From Balanoglossus misakiensis (taxonomy: Eukaryota > Hemichordata): a DNA stretch of 64,000 nucleotides. The position numbers and the translations under genes are program-made. The stretch covers positions 8,246,001 through 8,310,000 of the forward strand of contig CM082579.2 of assembly GCA_040954595.2 (NCBI GenBank), written 5' to 3'. Shown one piece after another: positions 27,428 through 38,695 of this stretch. How positions within the stretch are numbered: the stretch's first letter is position 1; each line of letters begins with the position of its first letter. The notes under the pieces were generated by a model that made no database searches, was not told the DNA's origin, and worked only from the letters and a program-made list of their open reading frames with translations.

Positions 27428-30400
27428 CTGAGAGAAATCAAAGAACAAAAATGTCTGATATATTTCTATAATTGCAGGATGAAAGTTATGCTTATTACAT
27501 GATGACATAATTAACGGTAATAATTCAATCATACGCATAAGAATATTTACCAACATAGAACGGTAAAAACAGTGGTAAACATTTAAAACATTAAAAAATA
27601 CCTTAATTATACTTACCGAGCCATACTTGAGGCCTTTTGTTTATCGTACACTCCTCTGTGAAGAGAGGCATTAAAGTCATTGTGTTAGAAAGAATCGCAT
27701 TCTTAGAAATGTCTATAATATGCAGTCTGTCACGAAATATCCTATTCATTTAGATCTTTGCTCGGTCGTCTATTAATGTGTGAGAAATTCCCAAGGTAAC
27801 TTTGCAGTGGTTTTAATAACTTATATTTTGTAAATGTCAACTTTTTTTTCATGGGGTTTGTTGTTCTTTGGTGTCACTTCTGCGTCTTCACTGATAAATT
27901 TCTACCTACCTGGAATGGACGGAAGGGTCGGCAGCGGTAATGGATCGCTGATGGGATCGCTGAAGTCGAATACACCCAACACCGCATAGTGGTCGGATAG
28001 ATCAGTCAGGTTCCAGGAGTCTCGACAGCGTTCCTGGTAGGCGTAGTAGTGCTCGCCGAGCTGAATGGGAATCGGTATCGTGATGGGACCTATCTGGATG
28101 GGCTCTTCCCTGGAGGATATCGGTATGGCTGCCATGCACGGCTCGAACGGTTCTGCAGCGACGTACTTGATCGACTCCTGGCTGGCGGCGTTGGGCATCA
28201 GGTGCTGGTTGCTGTAGATGACGTAATCGAGCCACGTGCCTCCCGGCGCGGGGTCGCGGTGGACGTCGTTGTCCTCGTAGTCGTACGTGTAGTTCAGCCG
28301 GCCGACGACGCCGGGCATGCTGGCCTGCAGGACCTCCAGCATCTGGTCCCACCTGCCGTACGCGTCGTACAGATCGGTGTTCAAGTCGCCGGCATAGATG
28401 ACAGGCTCGCCGGTGGGGATGTTTTGTTCCTCCATCAGCAGACGCATCTCCTGCGCTTGCAGGGCGCGCACCTCATCTCCCACGAAGTTGGCCGCCTCTC
28501 TGAACCCAGCCTGGAGGTGAGTCCCCAGGATGTGGTACACCCTCTTCTCAGAGCCGTCGTCTTTCTCAATTTTCGCGTAGACGGCCCCCTTGTTCGCCAG
28601 AGCGTCCGGGGACGGCCGCACGGCGTTGTCGTACACTTTCTCGGCTTCTGCGAGAATGGGCCAGCGGGAGGCGATGAAGACGCCGCCGTTCTCAATGGCC
28701 GTGAAGTCCGGGGGAAAGTTCGGAGGAAGCGCGATGTCTTCGGGGTCCAGCGGCAGGAGGGACGTGTCCTCCCCGACCGTCTTGGTGAAGTAGCCGAAAC
28801 CGTACTGTTTCAAAACATCGCGGAGGGACAGGCCATTGGCGGCGAAGCAGCCACCCATGAAGACTTCGTTGAACACGATCACGTCCACATCGCCGTGAGC
28901 GTCAAAAATCGCCTGCGGAATCCGACAGGTGCGTTCGTACTGCCCCCTCTGGTAGTAGACGTAGCTGAGCTCCCAGACGTTGTACGCCAGGACTTTCAGC
29001 GTGGTTGCCGGTGTCGCTGGCGGCAGCGTCCGGTCCGGGGATGCACACAGCACGTTGTGGTCGGTTACGCCAACGCCGCCACAGCTGTGGCTGTTGGCAT
29101 AGGCTTGTGAGCACACGTAGTCCAAGCCAAACATGGCGCAGTAAGAAGCATCGAGGTTGCACTCGGATGTCGCATCTCCTGTAAAATGCAACAGAGACAA
29201 TTAACAGGAAAACCGACATAATCGACAATTTAATGGTAACTGACGAATTGAATAAAAAAATTGTCATGTATTTCTTAAAATATTGTGCCTTACCCAACCA
29301 TACTTGTGGTCTGGAGTCTTCACAAGGGATGTCTGGAAAATAGAAATACAAAATAAATCACCAAACGTAAAATACACAAATCATAACATCTTGCATCTGT
29401 GGCCAAAAGTGACACAAGCATTCTTGCACATATAAAATTCAGTGTAATAAAGTAACCCTACTACTATACTGAAACTTTATCTCGAATCCAAAAATCAAAA
29501 CATTCTACGAATGCTCGTGTAGGGGTATTGGGGCCCGATACTCTGTTCCATGCCTACACTTCTGAACGTCTACATTGTCGCTTGTCAAATTATAGGTAAA
29601 TGCAAAACCACGGTCGACTGACCGTGGCCAATCATACCAAAATCGAAACGACCAAGAACGGCGTAATGGTCCGATAGATCGCTGATCTCTCTCGATGAGT
29701 TACACCTGCCATCGTACGGATAGATGTGACCACCAAAGAGTTTGATGTCGTCCATGCACACGGCGAACGGGACATCACCGACGTATTTGACCGACTCTTG
29801 GCTGGCGTACACCGGCTGGAGGTGGGAGTAGCTGTAGAGGACATAGTCTATCCAGGAGCCGGTCAGCCAGTTGCGATCCCGGGCGCATCCCACCGGGTCA
29901 TCGCCCTCGTAGTTGATGTCGTTGTAGCACTTGTCGCTGGTGACGTTGATGCTCCCTTCCGTCGGCGGAAGATTGGCCTCCAGAGAGTCTAGCATCTCCT
30001 GCAAGTATTCGGGCTTGGTGTAGAAGTCGTTGTTGAGGTCTCCCCCGTAGATGACCGCCTCGTTGCTGGGGATGTTCTGGTCCAGCATCAGCTGGTGCAT
30101 CTCTTTGGTCTGGTTCACCCTGGCCTCGTTCCCGCCGCGGTCGCTGTCGCCCGCCTGCAGGTGAGTGCCCAGGACGTGGTATTTCCTGGTCAGCCCGCCG
30201 ACCGACTTGTGGATCTCGGCGTAGATCGCTCCCTTGGCCGCCATGGCGTCGTCGGACGGGGCGATGACGCTCTCGTACACGGTCTCGTCCCACCTGACGA
30301 TGGGCCACCGCGAGGCGACAAAGACTCCGCCGTTCTCCGGGGGCAGGACGAGGTTTTCGCCCACAGTTCCCGTGTAGTATTTGAAATCGTAGTACTCCAG

Positions 30401-33400
30401 AATCTGTCGGAAAGACGCGCCGTCCTCGGCGAAGCAGCCGCCCATGAAGGCTTCGTTGAAGATGATGGCGTCGAGGTCGCCGTGTCGAGTAAAGATTTCG
30501 GGAAGGATTCTGCACGTTCGTTCGTACTGACCACTTTGGTAGTACAGGTAGCGGAGCTCGTACACGTTGTACGACAGCACCTTGAAGATCGTTGCCGGCG
30601 TCGGGTCGGGCAGGGTGACCTCGGGTACCGCGCATAAAACGTTCTGACCGGTTTTCACGTAGCAGTTGTCCCAGGTGTTGTAGGCAGCGCTGCAGACGTA
30701 CTCCAATCCGAACATGGCGCAGTGGTCTCGTGTCAAATCACACTCATCGGTAGCGTACCCTAGGCACAGAAATAGAAAGTAGTCCTATTTTGTCAGTTTC
30801 TTTTAGTCTATATTTGAACTTATTTATTTGCACCTCCAAGATAGATAATCGATATAAACAAATAATTTCACATCCTACTTACCAAGCCATACTTGAGGTC
30901 TCTCGTCATTGCACTCCTCTACATTCAAAAGACAGAAGAAAAAACAATCAATTATCAACCTGAAGGTCAAAACGTTACATGCAATTTCTTGTGGTTATAG
31001 TCTCTCAAAGTTATAGGTAACCTGTCCCCCTGTTCAGGCCATTTAATTTATGCCTGCACATCATTAAAACTTTGCCTTTGTAAATAATTGTGTTTGCAAT
31101 TAAATGTGTTAAATGACAACCTGGGTAATACAGTTCTATACGTGGATTGATTACCTGGAATGGGTGCTGGAGTAGGATTGGGAACAGGTTCGATGGGTTT
31201 ACTGAAATCAAAGACGCCAAGTACCGCATAGTGGTCTGATAGGTCGGTCACGTTCCAAGAATCTAGACATTTCGCGTCATAAGGGTAGCGGTAGCTGCCG
31301 AACTCTATAGGGATTGGCAGCTCGATGGGACCGATTTTAATCGGTTCATCGCGTTGTGATATCGGCGAGGCTCGCATGCACGGCACAAACGGCTCCGCTG
31401 AGACGTACTTCACCGACTCCAGGCTGGCGTCGTTTGGCATCAGGTGCTGGTTGCTGTAGACGACGTAATCGATCCACGTCCCTCCAGTGCCCGGGTCCGC
31501 TCTGACGTCATTGTTCTCGTAGTCGAAGGTCACGTTCAGCTCGCCTATAATTTCGGGCATGTTGGCTTCTAGGACGTCTAGCATCTGCTCCCAGCGACCG
31601 TTCGTGCCGTACAGGTTGGTGTTCAGGTCGCCGGCATAAACGACAGGTTCGTCCATTGGTATGTTCTGTTCCTCCATGAACAGCTGCATTTCTCGCGCTT
31701 GCAGTGTGCGTATCTCATCGCCCCGTCCGTCGTCCAATCCAGCCTGAAGATGCGTGCCAAAGACGTGGTACACTTTCTTGAGAGAACCGTCGTCTTTTTC
31801 TATTTTTGCGTAGGCAACGCCCTTGTTGGACACCACACTCACGAGGTGGTTGTCGAACACCTTCTCTGCCTCGGCGAGGATTGGCCAACGAGAGGCGATG
31901 AAAATGCCGCCGTTCTCTACACCGGAGACGTCGGGTCCCGCCGTGGGCGGCAGGTTCTCCGGGTCCGGAGGGAGTGGGAGGGGGAGGAGGGATTTGTCTT
32001 CGCCGACGGTTTTTGTGAAGTGCCCGAAGCCGTACTGCGCCAGCATGTCGCGGAGCGATATGCCGTCAAACGGGAAACAGCCGCCCATGAACACTTCGTT
32101 GAAAACGATGACGTCCACGTCGGCGTGCTGATCGAAGATTTTCTGGGGGATTCGGCACGTTCGCTCGTGCTGTCCGCTCTGGTAGTACGTGTATCTCAGC
32201 TCCCAGACGTTGTAGGCCAGGACTTTCAAGGTCGTCGCCGAGGTTGGAGCTGGCAGGTCCTTATTCGGCGATGCGCATAAGACGTTATGGTCGCCCTCTC
32301 CCCGACACGAATCGCCGAGTCTGTAATCCGAAGTGCAGACGAAATCTAACCCGAAGAAGTCGCAATACGAACTGTCAACGGCACATTCAGATGTCGCCTC
32401 CGCTGAATGGGAAATGGGTATACAGAAAGTTACATAAAGATATGTTTATATATGCATCCATACCCATGGTACGAGTAACGTTCTCCCAGTTTGTGTACAG
32501 AAGGAGACAAATTCTCTCTTTTAGTAAACAGAGCAATTTTGAAATGAGAGCTGCTTATCACCTATATCAAGCATTGCACTTACCTAGCCATACTTGCGGT
32601 CGAGAATCACTGCACTGTGCGTCTGTAAAATAATATATGTAAGTCAATGACTTAATCATTGTTGATATTTGAATGAAAAAAAAAACAAAACATGCCCGTG
32701 CGGATGGGTGGCAGAGGGCCCTGGAGACATTGTATTGGGTGTAGACGTACTTTATTCTGCCAGAAAACGCCCTCTGACAAATAAGCGCCTTTGTATGTAG
32801 CGCAAGTTTTTCTTCTGAAAAGGCTAGTGTTGTGCCCAAGTTTGTCGTTGTCGCTGAGGGCACACTTGTACAGAGGGATGTACTAGTCCAGTAGTCAGTG
32901 CGCAAACCACGGTCATCTTTGTGGCATGGCCGTGTGCAAGCAAATAAACCCGATGGGTACGTTCATTGTGTTGGCTTCGGGGTTTACTGTTGCCGTGGTT
33001 TCATTGACGTCACGCAGTATGTTACTCTATCCGACTTGTTCAATATTTTGTTCAATATGAAAACAAAATAATTTTAACGTCCCCGTGTTAGCTGTAAATA
33101 TATCTCGAGGGTCTCGCCGATCTCTATTGTCGCATATATGGGCAACCAAAATTTAAAGGCAAACCTAGTAGACGAAGAAGACAATGCAATCAAAATTTTA
33201 CGAGGTCGACGCCACTTCAAAAACGATGCTCACACTGATAACCTGGGAGAGGCCCATCCCCTGTTGTGACAAGGCGTTATCACTATGAAATATGCCGTTG
33301 TACCATTTTTTGTTTACCTAATCAGGTCAATGTACAACAAAAATAACTGTGACGTTTTACATTTTTGTTTTTCGCGACTTCGATGTTCTGAAATTTAGCG

Positions 33401-34427
33401 TTCGTTCCGAGTTGAACATTAATCTGTTGCCATTTCTCACGCATTAATCCAAACTTTTGTCTTGTACGTCCAAATATCCAATAGATGGGTAAGACACCTC
33501 ATTGGTCAATAGATAACCCGCCTTTATACCGGTACAAACTATTCTCGTGCGCCACTTGCCGCATTGGGCCAAACGTACCTTATGTCGGTGAGGGCGTAAG
33601 GTCTTTTTGAAAACTGAAGAAAAATCTTATTTAAATGACAGACTTAAAACTCGGCAAAGGTGTGTCCTATGTATTGTTTCGTAGGACAAGATACACATCA
33701 TACGCTCTTAACTTCAAGTAGTCAACAAACTCATGTAAGCCGCACGTGACTGAACCGTGGAATGTTGAAAGAAATGCTCTATCTTGTCTTCACAAATAGA
33801 CACAGCACTGATAACAAATCCAATAAATTAGTATGAATCGACACCTCTACCTCGGAGATGCAGATTGCTGAACCAGAGTTTTACTAAAATGGCCTGTCGT
33901 TTGATTTAGGGGGCGTTGCCGACTTGTTTTACGCTGACTTTTGCGCTGCGTTTCAGAATCGTCGACTTCTAGAATCGTGACACGTCCAAAACTCTTCTTC
34001 ACGACCATCAAACATGCGATCGAAAATATTCCAATAAGTGTATCCAAGTCTAAAATTCGATAGCAACAAAAGGCACGCAGTGGCATAAACTTTGTGTTTG
34101 TTTCTCACCAGAAAACAAAACAGGCTTCCATGGCTACTCGTGTTAACATGGGTTAGGAATTGTTAGATTTTTCCCTAATACCGGATAGAATGGCAAAAAA
34201 GGCTTAAACATATGTCTTAGATGATAAAGTCAAACTATTTCGCTCGCTAAACTAGCGCAATTTAGAATTTGCTGGTGTCTCTAGGTTTGTAACGATGTAA
34301 ATAAGAAGAGGGACTCGGATGTTACCATGGAAATTGGCCATAATCCGAATGGTCATCACCTACCACAGAAAACTGGTCCGAGGACACACAGGGACGCCAA
34401 GAGAAGCAAATCCGATAACGTCCACAT
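26199..34427 (-). CDS. SM5: predicted four-domain (B-A-B-A) secreted sphingomyelinase-like protein, about 1694 aa
   Basis: Exons: signal 34364-34427 (starts MWTLSDLLLL), mini 32584-32622 (DAQCSDSRPQVWLA), B 31155-32402, mini 30883-30918, A 29638-30759, mini 29294-29332 (DIPCEDSRPQVWLG), B 27910-29178, mini 27617-27655, A 26199-27427. All junctions are phase 1 and the sum is 1695 codons including the stop. The key join is inside the gene. The first A exon lacks the usual GPI-like tail, and a GTATGA donor right after RFDF makes it exactly 374 codons long. No signal exon was found between it and the next B module. Predicted domains: B about 35-450, A 463-836, B 850-1272, A 1286-1694. The last A domain has altered catalytic residues. 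The alternative is two adjacent genes, the left one lacking a signal peptide. Confidence 0.65.
27910..29178 (-). CDS. SM5 second B-type sphingomyelinase-like catalytic exon
   Basis: A 1269-nt symmetric phase-1 exon. Begins GDATSECNLDASYC and shows YNVWELSYVYYQRGQ, VFNEVFMGG, ENGGVFIASRWPI, GTHLQAGF with a longer insert before the ALQAQEM helix, YAGDLNTD, WLDYVIYS and DLSDHYAVLGVFDF. The linker is shortened to LPTLPSIPG before a GTAGGT donor. All catalytic residues are kept. GC-rich relative to its introns. Confidence 0.92.
29638..30759 (-). CDS. SM5 internal A-type catalytic exon without a tail
   Basis: Begins GYATDECDLTRDHC after CCTAG and keeps YNVYELRYLYYQSGQ, IIFNEAFMGG, ENGGVFVASRWPI, GTHLQAGDSDRGG, YGGDLNND, WIDYVLYS and DLSDHYAVLGRFDF. 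A GTATGA donor follows directly, making a 1122-nt symmetric exon. If the donor is not used, reading runs 18 more codons to a stop at 29585 and gives a short non-hydrophobic end (GMIGHGQSTVVLHLPII). No other A domain in the window ends that way. Confidence 0.85.
31155..32402 (-). CDS. SM5 first B-type sphingomyelinase-like catalytic exon
   Basis: A 1248-nt symmetric phase-1 exon. Begins AEATSECAVDSSYC after a CAG acceptor and shows YNVWELRYTYYQSGQ, VFNEVFMGG, ENGGIFIASRWPI, GTHLQAGL, YAGDLNTN, WIDYVVYS and DLSDHYAVLGVFDF. The linker PNPTPAPIPG leads to a GTAATC donor. All catalytic residues are kept. Its N-terminal cap is the most divergent of the B domains (FFGLDFVCTSDYRLGDSC). Confidence 0.92.
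32623..34363 (-). other. SM5 intron 1
   Basis: A 1.74-kb intron between signal exon and first mini-exon. AT-rich; no repeat, RNA gene or further exon recognised. Confidence 0.5.
34364..34427 (-). CDS. SM5 signal-peptide exon
   Basis: Starts MWTLSDLLLLASLCVLGP, 21 residues plus one base, with a GTAGGT donor in phase 1. Joined to the 32584-32622 mini-exon it gives a signal peptide followed by DAQC. It is the only signal-like exon found to the right of the SM5 domains. Confidence 0.72.
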
Positions 34428-37400
34428 GACGAGAGTGACAATCGCGCTTGTGCCGATCGCCGGGTCGAGCTCGAACGCACCGCTTTTGGGATCTGGCGAC
34501 AGTTATTAAATGGCGATATTGTATCTGGTATTTTAATATTTCATCGGTCGTAGTGTCTTTGATTGGCCCTAGCGTCTCAGGTGACTGATATCTGCCTGCA
34601 AGGTGGTGACCTCAGGACAATGCGAGGTGTCATCTTCAAACCGCTGGGGACGACACTGCCTGGTACATTTTTATTTATCATAACCGCGATAAATTATAAC
34701 CATCAGCTACACGTGTTCATACTCGCATATTTGTGTGTTTGCGGATTCTGTCCATAATTACGTCATCATGAGAGGCTGCAGCTGTTCAGTTGAACCATCG
34801 TACCTGACCTGAGAAAAGAGACCGTCATAAGTTGCAAACCTTTGCAGGTGATGGTCCCGTACCTCTCCATTAATTAATCAAGTGTACACAGGACATTTTG
34901 CCTTGGGGAAACACACCTTAAACGTGAAATCAAATTGTCTTTTGATGTCAAATTATTGTCGCATGGAGGCGCTGTGACTGATAACAGAAAAGCAGTAATT
35001 CAATGTGGAGAAAGCTCCGACAGTAGATAATTATATCATCAGGGAATATCTATACCAACTATACCAACTCAAAATACACTTTGTTGCAAAATAGTCCCAA
35101 TCAAGTCAGATACATGTATGTGTGGCAAGGGGAACGCTGGAATATTCAACTCTGCGAAACCCAAATGCGACTACTACACGGTCGTTTATTTTTAGAACAT
35201 TTATAATAGTGCTTTGCGTTTGGGACAAATTACGCACTTGTCTGCGAAATTAATGTCCCGTTTAAATCGATTATATACATGTCGCAAAGGAGGAAAATAC
35301 AATATAGCTGATTACATTAGGTTGTAATACATTTCACGTGGTTCGATATTTTGCGAATTGTGAAAAGGCTGTCTGTGTGTCCACCTTTTGACATTTATTA
35401 CAGACCGTTTTCTGTATTTCATCTGCCAAGTGCAACACCATCTAAATACACTGAAAATGCAATCAACACTAAACTGCGCAGAGTTTGAGCAAACTCACAG
35501 GAGTCAACCACAGGAATTTATAGTTCCCATGTTCGTTCTAGCGCTAAAAAAACCACCTAAATTATTCATCATGTTAACTCAATTAATGATGTAATTCGAA
35601 TTGTCACAGATTACGTGGTGTTAACGGTGCCTCTAACACAACCGGAGCACTGTTTACATGTACATGGCATGTATATTGTATAAAGGTGAAGCCTTTTTCC
35701 AAGAAAATTAGCCCAGTTATCGCACTTCATTGGAACAAGGTGCTTGCAAGTCATGGTTCATGTATTTGTGACGCATTCCTATGGGTTCGAGACTTCAGGT
35801 GTGTCTGGTCGCGTTTTGCGCCGTTTATTCAAATCACATCGCTGCACTCATGTGTGCATCGGGCACAAGGACAGTTGTCAGTCGAGACATCATTTGATTA
35901 CTGACGTTTTTTAATAGAAAACATAAGCGGTCAGGGCATGGTCTCCTTGTTGCACCAAACATGCCAATTAACCGTAGGCATGTATTGGAATGACGCAAAT
36001 AACGCGCGGGGCATATTAGTTTGGATATAACGCAGAAAATTATGAATATCGAGATGTGCGCACGCAAATGTTTGACATGGCAGTGCACGTAATTTTATCT
36101 AGAACTCTTACGCACTCAGTGTTATCAATACGGCGACAGTGCCTGTAGGATGCAAGGGGAAATAGAGTTTCTCAGACCATGTTGTTACAGCCGCATAATG
36201 AAACCCGAGGTCATTCGATAACATCATATAGCTAGTGTTTTTTCTGCTATGCTGGCAACGTCAGATTGATGGTTGACAGATTTAAAGATATACGCGTGAA
36301 ATTATCGCGTTGTTCAATTTACTCGCGTGCGTATCAACGTAACGTGGCTTTTTTCATTAAATCTCTGTGTTTTTTCTATCATCGCGCATGCTCGTTGGCG
36401 AGCCATCGTTAACGTTGCCGTTTGTTTTGCCAGTCAAACGTCCATGCAGTGCACTGCCAAGGGTAATTTCTTACTCATTCCACATGGACGAGAATTTAAC
36501 AATCTCGATCAACGCGAGAAATTGGGTCTTGACAAGTTTAAGTGGATTTAATGAAACACTCGGATCATACCTTTTACCCGTCGACCAGAATGCAAAATAG
36601 ACGTATTAATATCCAAGCCGTCGAGACTGCAGAATTTATCAGCATTCCAGTCGTGCATGACAATTTGATAACTTACTCGTGACAACGCATAATCGTACGA
36701 ATGTTATACAAGCGACCCAGCTTAGCGACTGCAAACACGACGACACATCAAAAAGAGTGAGCGATTTCATGTTTTTGTGTGTGTGCGTCATTATGTATAC
36801 AGGTTGATCAAAGTGTGACCGCGGAATAAAAAAACTTTAATCTTAGCACTTTACAGGCATGCCGTTGAGACTCGTCACAGCTAAATGTTATTGTGTTGCT
36901 TGCTTTCAAATATTGATTCACGGAAAACAGACGTGAAATATATAGCTCTATGAACGTTGTTCAAATAATTCCGCCTTCTTGAAACCTAAAGTAAGATGTC
37001 CGCCGTACGCCGGAATGTAGTGGCAGGGACCGATTTGTTTTTGGTGGGTGGGATAGTGAGAATCGTAGAGCGGAGTGCCAGTACAAAGGGCCGTGCAGAT
37101 TCAATTAATGCACTCAATGCCGTCACTTTTTGTTCGTGATCTTGTGGCGCCAACTCTCTGCGCGAGGATGCGCTAACATCTCAGAACTCTCGGCTAGTCA
37201 GGTTACCATCTTCACTTCAGCCGCGATTCTTCCAAATTAAATTACCAATTTCCTCACTGTCTCACGCCCTGTGATATTGCGCGACCTCAAACCGAATGTT
37301 CGTGTCTCGGCAAATTGTAAGGAAGATGTCTTCACATTGGGTTTACATGTACATGTACATGTACATACACATTCAAAGCGAATTTAGATCGCAAGCGGCC

Positions 37401-38515
37401 CGGATGTTGCAACAAACGCACAGCGAAAATCGAACTCAACGACGTTTCAACCAGGGAACCGCCGGAAAAAAAACGAGGAGACTTTTCCTCTGGAGCTATT
37501 CTCCTATCAAAAGCAAACAGTCCCTCCAGATATGCAGACTTTATCGATTACCTGCCCCAGGTCTGTTCGCTTAGTGGAACGTGTTCAGACGAAACAAGAA
37601 CAATATCGATTTAAGTCTTGGAAATCGGAATCGAGAACGCAACACAAGAATCCTCTGAATGAAAGCAAGAAAATTATCAACAAACCGAAAAGAATCAGCT
37701 CTCAGTAATAGTTTGCTTTCGTAATATAGGCCAACAGCCTGCTGATACACATACAAGTGCCATCAGTATATTTTCTGGGGTAAAAGGTAACCGCTACAAC
37801 GGTTACACCAATAAGCAAAAGTCACCAATAAATTTAAGGAGAACAAGAAAAACTATACAATTCGAAATATTGCTGCGAGAGATTGTTGTTTGTGACATTC
37901 AAATTAGACAACTCGCCAGATCGACTACCTTTTTGTTCTTAATCATTGTCAAGGCACATCCATAATTTATTTCCTCCAATTAGCCAGTTAATCTTATAAG
38001 TAGGTTAGAGGAACCTGTGTCCTGGATTATGGAAAGATTTACATGGAAGTCACGTCAGCACATCAAATGAAGTTCAAGGTGATTTACAGCCTTTTAGTAC
38101 AGGATTAAAAATGTAATGTTACCAGCGGATGTAAACTGTGTTTCTTCCTCAAAGTTTCACTCCAAATAAATCTCCAGGTTGTTTGATGAGTGGTCAATGC
38201 AAAATTAAAGATGCACTCCTTGGAGTTGGGTTGGATGCTGACGTACACTTAATAGACACGTAGGGAATATGAACAATCATCTGTTATTTACGCATGCCAC
38301 TGTATACTGTTATGTAGGTTAGGTTTGCTGTTGTTTTGTGACCAGGTGTGTTTTCGCTTACTTTCGCAATTTGAATATTTGCGTGACCAGGTGTGGTGCA
38401 TTCATTATTTTCCCCATATAAAAAGCCCGCACGTTGTGTTGCGGCGTAGCTACTAATTTGGACTTGCCCGTGTGAGCTGTTCTGTTCCTCGCAGGCTTGG
38501 AAGCTGTACCGTATT
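34428..38515. other. Gene-poor region right of the array
   Basis: About 4.1 kb, AT-rich. It contains an ACATGT-type microsatellite at about 37344-37366 and otherwise only short open frames that resemble no family I know. It presumably includes the SM5 promoter at its left end. Confidence 0.5.
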
Positions 38516-38695
38516 TCATGCTGCACTGGTCTGGAAACCGCGCCTAGAAGCCGTGTTGTTTCATGCTGCCCTGGTCTGGAAACCGCGCCTAGAAGCCGTG
38601 TTGTTTCATGCTGCCCTGGTCTGGAAACCGCGCCTAGAAGCCGTGTTGTTTCATGCTGCCCTGGTCTGGAAACCGCGCCCAGAAGCCGTGCTACC
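38516..38695. repeat. 45-bp minisatellite, four copies
   Basis: Four tandem 45-bp units (around CTGGTCTGGAAACCGCG), nearly identical. The unit length is a multiple of three, so a 15-residue repeat stays open on both strands (for example HAALVWKPRLEAVLF on the plus strand). There is no evidence that it is translated. Confidence 0.93.

Noticed and set aside
26196-29110. Long plus-strand open frames of about 350 codons opposite the SM5 exons (26196-27245 and 28049-29110)
   Set aside because: They are antisense shadows of GC-rich catalytic exons. Similar frames appear opposite the other domains, and they have no family motifs, splice sites or signal sequences.
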